DNA from: Rhynchospora pubera
Taxonomy: Eukaryota > Streptophyta > Magnoliopsida > Poales > Cyperaceae
Direction: 5' to 3'
Assembly: GCA_028095005.1 (NCBI GenBank)
Contig: CM051459.1
Span: forward strand, 22,492,699-22,556,698
DNA length: 64,000 nt
The notes beneath the pieces were generated by a model, which saw nothing but the letters and a program-made list of their open reading frames with translations, was not told the DNA's origin and ran no database searches. Of this stretch, positions 58,834-64,000 are shown in pieces. Each line of letters begins with the position of its first letter. Within the stretch, counting starts at the first letter, position 1. Position numbers and translations under genes: made by a program.

Positions 58834-61800
58834 CTACGTCTCTGCGAGTGAGGGGTTAGTCAAAAAATGCACTTCCCCTCCTTCTGTACTAGCGTTTGGA
58901 TTGACGTAGAACTTGAGCCTTTGCCCATTCACCTTGAAGGTCTCATCTCCTTCCTTGTAGATGTCAACAGCTCCAAATGGATAGACCTTCTTCACAACGT
59001 AAGGGCCTGTCCATCTAGACCGGAGTTTGCCAGGAAATAGCCTCAACCTGGAATTGAACAGAAGCACCATATCCCATGCTTCGAAGGATCTCCTTTGGAT
59101 ATGCTTGTCATGCCAGAGCTTTGTTTTCTCCTTGTAGATCCGTGCATTGTCATATGCATTTAGCCTTATTTCCTCCAGCTCGTTCAAGTCCAGAATCCTC
59201 TTCTCTCCAGCTGATTTATAATCCATGTTGAGTGCTCTAACTGCCCAATATGCCTTGTGTTCCAATTCCACTGGCAAGTGGCATGCTTTTCCATAAATCA
59301 GCTTGAATGGGCTCATGCCTATAGGAGTCTTGAAAGCTGTCCTATATGCCCATAAGGCGTCATCCAATTTTAATGCCCAATCTTTTCTTGTACTGCTCAC
59401 TGTTTTCTGCAGGATGTTCTTTATTTCTCGATTTGATATCTCAACTTGGCCACTAGTTTGCGGATGGTATGGGGTTGCCACCTTGTGTCTCACTCCATAC
59501 TTCTTTAAAAGATTCTCAAACTGTTTGTTGATGAAGTGTTTGCCCCCGTCACTAATGACTGTCCTTGGAATTCCAAACCGTGGGAATATGACCTTGGTAA
59601 AAAGCTTTTTAACTGTTGCTGAATCTGCATGCTTGCTCGGAATAGCTTCCACCCATTTGGACACGTAATCAACTGCCACAAGAATGTACTCATAGCCACA
59701 TGAAGATGGAAACGGTCCCATAAAGTCAATCCCCCAAACATCGAAGATCTCAACCTCTAGAATAGGATTCTGAGGCATCTCTTGGCGTCTCGAAATGTTG
59801 CCTGTCCTTTGACATTGATCGCAAGAAGAGATAAATTTTCTTGCGTCCTTGAAAAGCGTGGGCCAGAAAAATCCAGATTGCAGAACTTTGGCCGCGGTCT
59901 TAGACACTGAGGCATGTCCTCCGTAAGCTGATGCGTGGCAATTGTGCAGGATTTGCTCGATTTCGCTCTCCGGTACACACCTTCTGAACATTCCGTCAAC
60001 TCCAAACTTCCACAGGAAAGGGTCCTCCCAGAAGTAGTATTTAGCATCGGCTATAAATCGTTTCTTCTGCTGGAAGGACATCTGATAAGGCATAACTCCG
60101 CTCGCTAGATAGTTCGCAAAGTCAGCATACCATGGAGTCGCCTGAGTTGGGACAGACCGTTCCAGATTGGGGCGGGCCGTTCCAATTGTATCACCTGGCT
60201 CAGACTGGGCCGTTCTGATTGGGACGGCTGTCCTGACATCCTTTGCTGTGGTTGGGGCGGGCCGTCCCATGCTAGGGCGGTCCGTTCCAGACTGGATTGA
60301 GTACAAATGTTCGTCTGGAAATGAATCGTTGATTGGCAGTGTTTCGGATTTGATGCCTTCTGCTTTGATCCTGGATAAATGATCAGCAACACTGTTCTCT
60401 GTACCTTTTTTGTCACGGATCTCAAGATCGAATTCCTGAAGCAAGAGAACCCACCGGATGAGTCTTGGCTTGGCATCTTTCTTCGAGAGTAGGTACTTGA
60501 GTGCTGAATGATCGGTGTAGACTATAACCTTTGAACCGATCAGGTAAGACCTGAACTTATCTAAGGCAAAGACTACTGCAAGAAGCTCCTTTTCTGTTGT
60601 GGTGTAGTTGATTTGGGCTTCATCTAACACCTTACTTGCGTAGTAGATGGCATATGGCTTCTTATCCTTTCGCTGTCCGAGTACTGCTCCAACTGCATAA
60701 TCACTGGCATCACACATCAATTCGAACGGTTCATCCTAATTCGGAGGTTGCAAGATCGGGGCTGTCACGAGTGCCTTCTTCAATCTGTCAAATGCATCAA
60801 CACAACTTTTATCAAAGATAAATTCTGCATCCTTCATAGTCAAGTTTGTTAAAGGCTTAGCAATTTTAGAGAAATCCTTGATGAAACGCCTGTAGAAACC
60901 GGCATGACCAAGGAAACTCCGAACATCCTTTACACAAGTTGGCTCCGTGAGCTTCTCAATCACTTTCACCTTGGCCTGATCAACTTTAATTCCTTGTTCC
61001 GAGATTATGTGGCCCAAAACGACTCCTTCTTGCACCATGAAATGGCACTTCTCCCAATTCAAGACTAGGTTAACTTCTTCACATCTCTGCAATACCTTTT
61101 TCAAGTTAGCTAGACAATGATCGAAAGATGTACCATAAACAGAAAAATCATCCATGAAAACCTCCATGTCTTTTTCTATAAAGTCAGAGAAAATAGCCAT
61201 CATGGCTCTTTGAAACGTTGCTGGTGCATTACACAAACCAAATGGCATCCTACGGTATGCATAGGTCCCATATGGGCATGTAAAGGTCGTTTTTTCCTGG
61301 TCTAGGGGGTGAATTGGTATTTGAAAGAAACCAGAATAACCATCTAGATAGCAAAAGAAAGAATGCTTAGCCAGGCGTTCGAGTAGCTGGTCAACAAATG
61401 GCAAAGGAAAGTGATCCTTTCGGGTAGCTGCATTCAGCTTGCGATAGTCCACACACATTCTCCATCCTGTGACGATTCTTGTTTGGATCAACTGGCCTTC
61501 GTCATTCTTTATCACGGTTGTGCCTCCCTTCTTTGGAACAACATGAATGGGACTAACCCATTTGCTGTCTGAGATGGGGTAAATGATCCTTGCCTCTAGA
61601 AGTTTATGGATTTCTTTCCTCACAACTTCACTCATGTTCGGGTTGAGTCTCCTTTGGTGCTCCACAGTTGGCTTGGCATCCTCTTCAAGTAGGATCCGAT
61701 GGGTGCAAATCGAGGGATCGATACCCTTTAGATCCTCAATCGAGTATCCGATTGCTTTCTGATGAACTCTCAGTTCCTTTAGTAGCTTTTCTGTTTGATC

Positions 61801-64000
61801 TGCATCAAGATTGGCATTAACAATAACAGGAAAGGTCTGATCTGGGCCCAAGAATTCATACCTGAGATTGTCTGGCAGAGCCTTCAATTATGGTCTGGAT
61901 TTCGCATCATCTGAATTGGGGCGGGCCGTTCCAATCTGGGGCGGTCCGTCCTGATGGGTGTCCAGGTTGAGAATTTGTTGGATTTCAGCTGGAGATCGCA
62001 GCTGCATGATGGCTTGATCCGCCCTGATCTGGGGCGGTCCGTTCTGTTCTTCTCTGGCAGCCAAGTATTCAACCATTTGGAGAATTTCGTTGAATATTAG
62101 GTCTGCCTCCTCCTCTTCAGGTGTGGCCGAGAAGGAATGGTATGCCTGAACAACACGTGTGTTGAAGGATTCTTCAACAATGGCTTCCAATGATTCCACC
62201 ATAAAAATTGAGTCAATATGGTCAGGCATCTTCATGGCTTTCTCTACATCAAACTCCACTTTTTCATCTCCAACCTCTAGGATCATCTTGCCGGTCTTGC
62301 AGTTGATGAATACTCCGGCTGTGGTGAGGAAGGGGCGACCAAGGATGACTGGAACATCTGGGTCTTCTTCCATGTCCACAACCACAAAGTCACAAGGTAC
62401 AATCAAATCGCCAACTTGGACTGGCACATCGATTGCTATCCCCAACGGCAGTCTAATCGATCCATCAGCAAGCTTCAAAGTCATGCGAGTCGGGCTCAGC
62501 TCCCCCATTCCTATCTGATTGTAGACTGTCTCGGGGATGAGACTAACGCTTGCTCCGAGGTCCAGCAAGGCTTTCTTCTCTTCTGCATTCCTGATTTTAC
62601 ATGGGATCGTGAACTTGCCCGGATCTTTCATTTTGACTGGCATCTTCTTTGTGATCAGGGCGCTGCATTCTCCGGTCAAGGCCATGGTCCCGCACTCCTC
62701 CAGGTTTTTCTTGTTGGAATGGAGGTCCTTCAAGAATTTAGCATAAGATGGCATTCTGGTTAGGAGATCGGTGAAGGGAATGGAGATCTTGATTTGCCGT
62801 AGAATATCTAGGAACTTCTCGTACGCCCTATCCTTTCTGGCCTTGGCGAGTCTCTGCGGATATGGAACCTCAGTAGTTCTGTTAGAAGGAGAGACGGCCC
62901 TCGGGATTTGCATGCTTGTGGCAGTCGAGGTGTTTGGGACGGTCCGTCCTGGGTTGGGGCGGTCCGTTCCATCATCTCGCTCTGCTGCTGGTGGGCTCGT
63001 TCCAGTGTCTGTCTCAACGTTGGGCTGGTCCGCCTGATCAGATTCTGCTCCGTCCTGAGGTGGGGCGGGTCGTCCCAGATCGGGGCGGTCCGTTCCAGAT
63101 AGTCCTGGAGGAGAGTCTGAGGGCATTTCAGGCCCGTCGTACCTTGTTCCACTTCTCAATTGATGCGAAACGCTCTTCACATCCTCCCTAGGGTTTGGTT
63201 CAGGTTGGCTGGGGAACATACCTGGTTTGGTAAGAGCTCCGGCGCTAGATTGAGACAACCTTTCGTCGAATCTTTGAAGAAAAGCGCCCATGTCTTCCCT
63301 GATTTTCTCCAACTCACGATGGACTGCATGATTGAAAATTCCTTGACTTTGCATGAATTTCTCCACCATGGGCTGCGTTAGTGTCTCTTGAGGGCGTTGT
63401 TGGTTCCTTGGTGGTCCGGCTTGGCTGGGATTAGCGGCTCCATTCGGATTGGAGTAAGAGAGGCCTGGATGGTTTCTCTTGTCGCGATAAGCATAGTTGT
63501 TGGTTGGCGGGAAAAAGGAAGGCGGATTCATGAGTGCATTCACCTCTTCTGTCTTCTCTTCTCTCTCAACCAAATGGCATGCCTTGGCCGTATGTCATTC
63601 TTCCTCGCAAAACTGACACTTAGACACCACCTCAGCCGGTTTCTTGTTGAGATTTTTAATCATGACGGTCAAAGAGTCCAGCTGAGACTGCATGTGGGTA
63701 TCCCTGTCCACTTCAAGAAGTCCTCCTTTCTTCTGGGCTCTAACTGATCAGTTGGTTTGAGACCTGGCCATGTTCTCAAGTAGAGCCTTCGCTTCTCTGC
63801 AACCCATCTCAAGGAATGATCCACCTGCAGTTGAATTAATATTCTGACGAGTCATATCATCCAAACCATCATAGAAACTGACAATAAGCCTATTTTCAGG
63901 TACATCATGGTGTGGACACATTCTCTGCAGGTCCTTGAACCTTTCCCATGCCTCAAATAGGTTTTCATCTGGTTCTTGTTGAAAGGTTAACAATTCCCTA
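58834..64000 (-). pseudogene. gag-pol polyprotein of the Athila element, four in-frame stops
   Basis: One continuous frame runs from the window edge to the stop at 58,834, broken only by TGA (63,748-63,750), TGA (63,595-63,597, inside the gag zinc knuckle), TAA (61,888-61,890, between protease and RT) and TAG (60,736-60,738, between RT and RNase H). Domains in order: gag helices (LFEAWERFKDLQRMCPHHDV); a C-x2-C-x4-H-x4-C knuckle; protease with DLGASVSLIP (~62,560) and ILGRPFL; RT with FMDDFSVYG (~61,150); RNase H starting [13 protein letters not shown] (~60,710); and integrase with an H-H-C-C finger ending SSCDQCQR, then DFMGPF, SDGGKHF and the Glu of [10 protein letters not shown]. Linkers contain peptides made by the GC palindrome (GTDRP, GRPAP, ERSVP). 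Confidence 0.92.

Larger units (their letters stand above)
53211..63105. repeat. dispersed 17-bp GC palindrome family (TGGRRCGGNCCGTYCYA)
   Basis: About 27 copies keep the exact core CGGNCCGT and about nine more are close variants. They come mostly in pairs a few to ~20 bp apart. Clusters: 53,211-53,340; 53,955-53,995; 54,236-54,366; 55,710-55,790; 55,815-55,890; 57,555-57,790; 58,405-58,550; 60,150-60,290; 61,915-62,045; 62,935-62,970; 63,055-63,100. They lie in the LTR, 3' untranslated region, inter-ORF region and coding linkers of the Athila element. Outside it I noticed only one core, near 21,375. The unit has no stop codon in any of the six frames. Confidence 0.9.
52902..64000 (-). mobile_element. 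Athila-type Ty3/gypsy LTR retrotransposon, 5' end off the window
   Basis: Order on the minus strand: gag, protease, reverse transcriptase, RNase H, integrase (64,000 to 58,834), a leader-like GC/CT-rich interval, an Athila-type ORF (57,790-56,060), a 3' untranslated region, a purine tract and a 3' LTR. A post-pol Athila ORF plus this protease/RT style places it in the Athila lineage. The 5' LTR and primer-binding site would lie right of 64,000. It is nearly intact but carries several stops and a frameshift, so it is probably not autonomous. The GC-rich 17-bp palindrome described separately is scattered through it. Confidence 0.9.

Noticed and set aside
59303..59668. Plus-strand 121-codon frame
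   Set aside because: Antisense shadow of the integrase.

Overview
This is a window of plant nuclear DNA, most likely from a eudicot and perhaps an asterid (an inference from gene content and style; the species cannot be read from the sequence). The evidence is spliced genes with GT-AG introns, AT-rich intergenic DNA, many MITEs, a copia-type solo LTR, an Athila-type Ty3/gypsy element, a tRNA-like SINE and a long satellite array. Every gene or gene remnant I could recognise lies on the minus strand.

Layout. 0-2.7 kb: exon-like pieces of an unidentified minus-strand gene. 2.9-3.6 kb: a MITE-like element with a second MITE nested in it. 4.05-11.21 kb: a satellite of about 41 monomers of ~173 bp with a 12-13-monomer higher-order repeat. 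11.4-18.8 kb: a Helitron-like end, a 1,747-bp solo LTR with a perfect 5-bp target duplication, and a decayed nucleoside diphosphate kinase (NDPK) gene. 19.4-20.0 kb: two 172-bp MITEs with 9-bp target duplications.

Three intact host genes follow, for which I derived full exon models whose phases close exactly: a peroxisomal 3-ketoacyl-CoA thiolase (KAT2/PED1 type, 14 exons, 458 aa; 21,782-25,713), a TPR-repeat protein with an EAR-like motif (12 exons, 628 aa; 27,786-32,679), and a BIG-type ARF guanine-nucleotide exchange factor (11 exons, 1,799 aa; 35,440-44,191). They do not form a pathway: they serve fatty-acid beta-oxidation, an unknown TPR scaffold role, and trans-Golgi vesicle traffic. 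Between the TPR gene and BIG lie a 764-bp MULE-like insertion and a ~390-bp foldback element.

44.2-52 kb is a transposon graveyard: a MITE family, a SINE head, a relic of the same LTR family as the solo LTR, and a cluster of palindromes. From 52.9 kb to the right edge runs an Athila-type element on the minus strand (3' LTR, Athila ORF, integrase, RNase H, RT, protease, gag; the 5' LTR is off the edge). Its gag-pol is one reading frame with four in-frame stops.

The most unusual signal is a 17-bp GC-rich palindrome (consensus TGGRRCGGNCCGTYCYA), present about 35 times through the LTR, untranslated regions and protein linkers of the Athila element and almost nowhere else. The second is the higher-order satellite array sitting beside ordinary genes.
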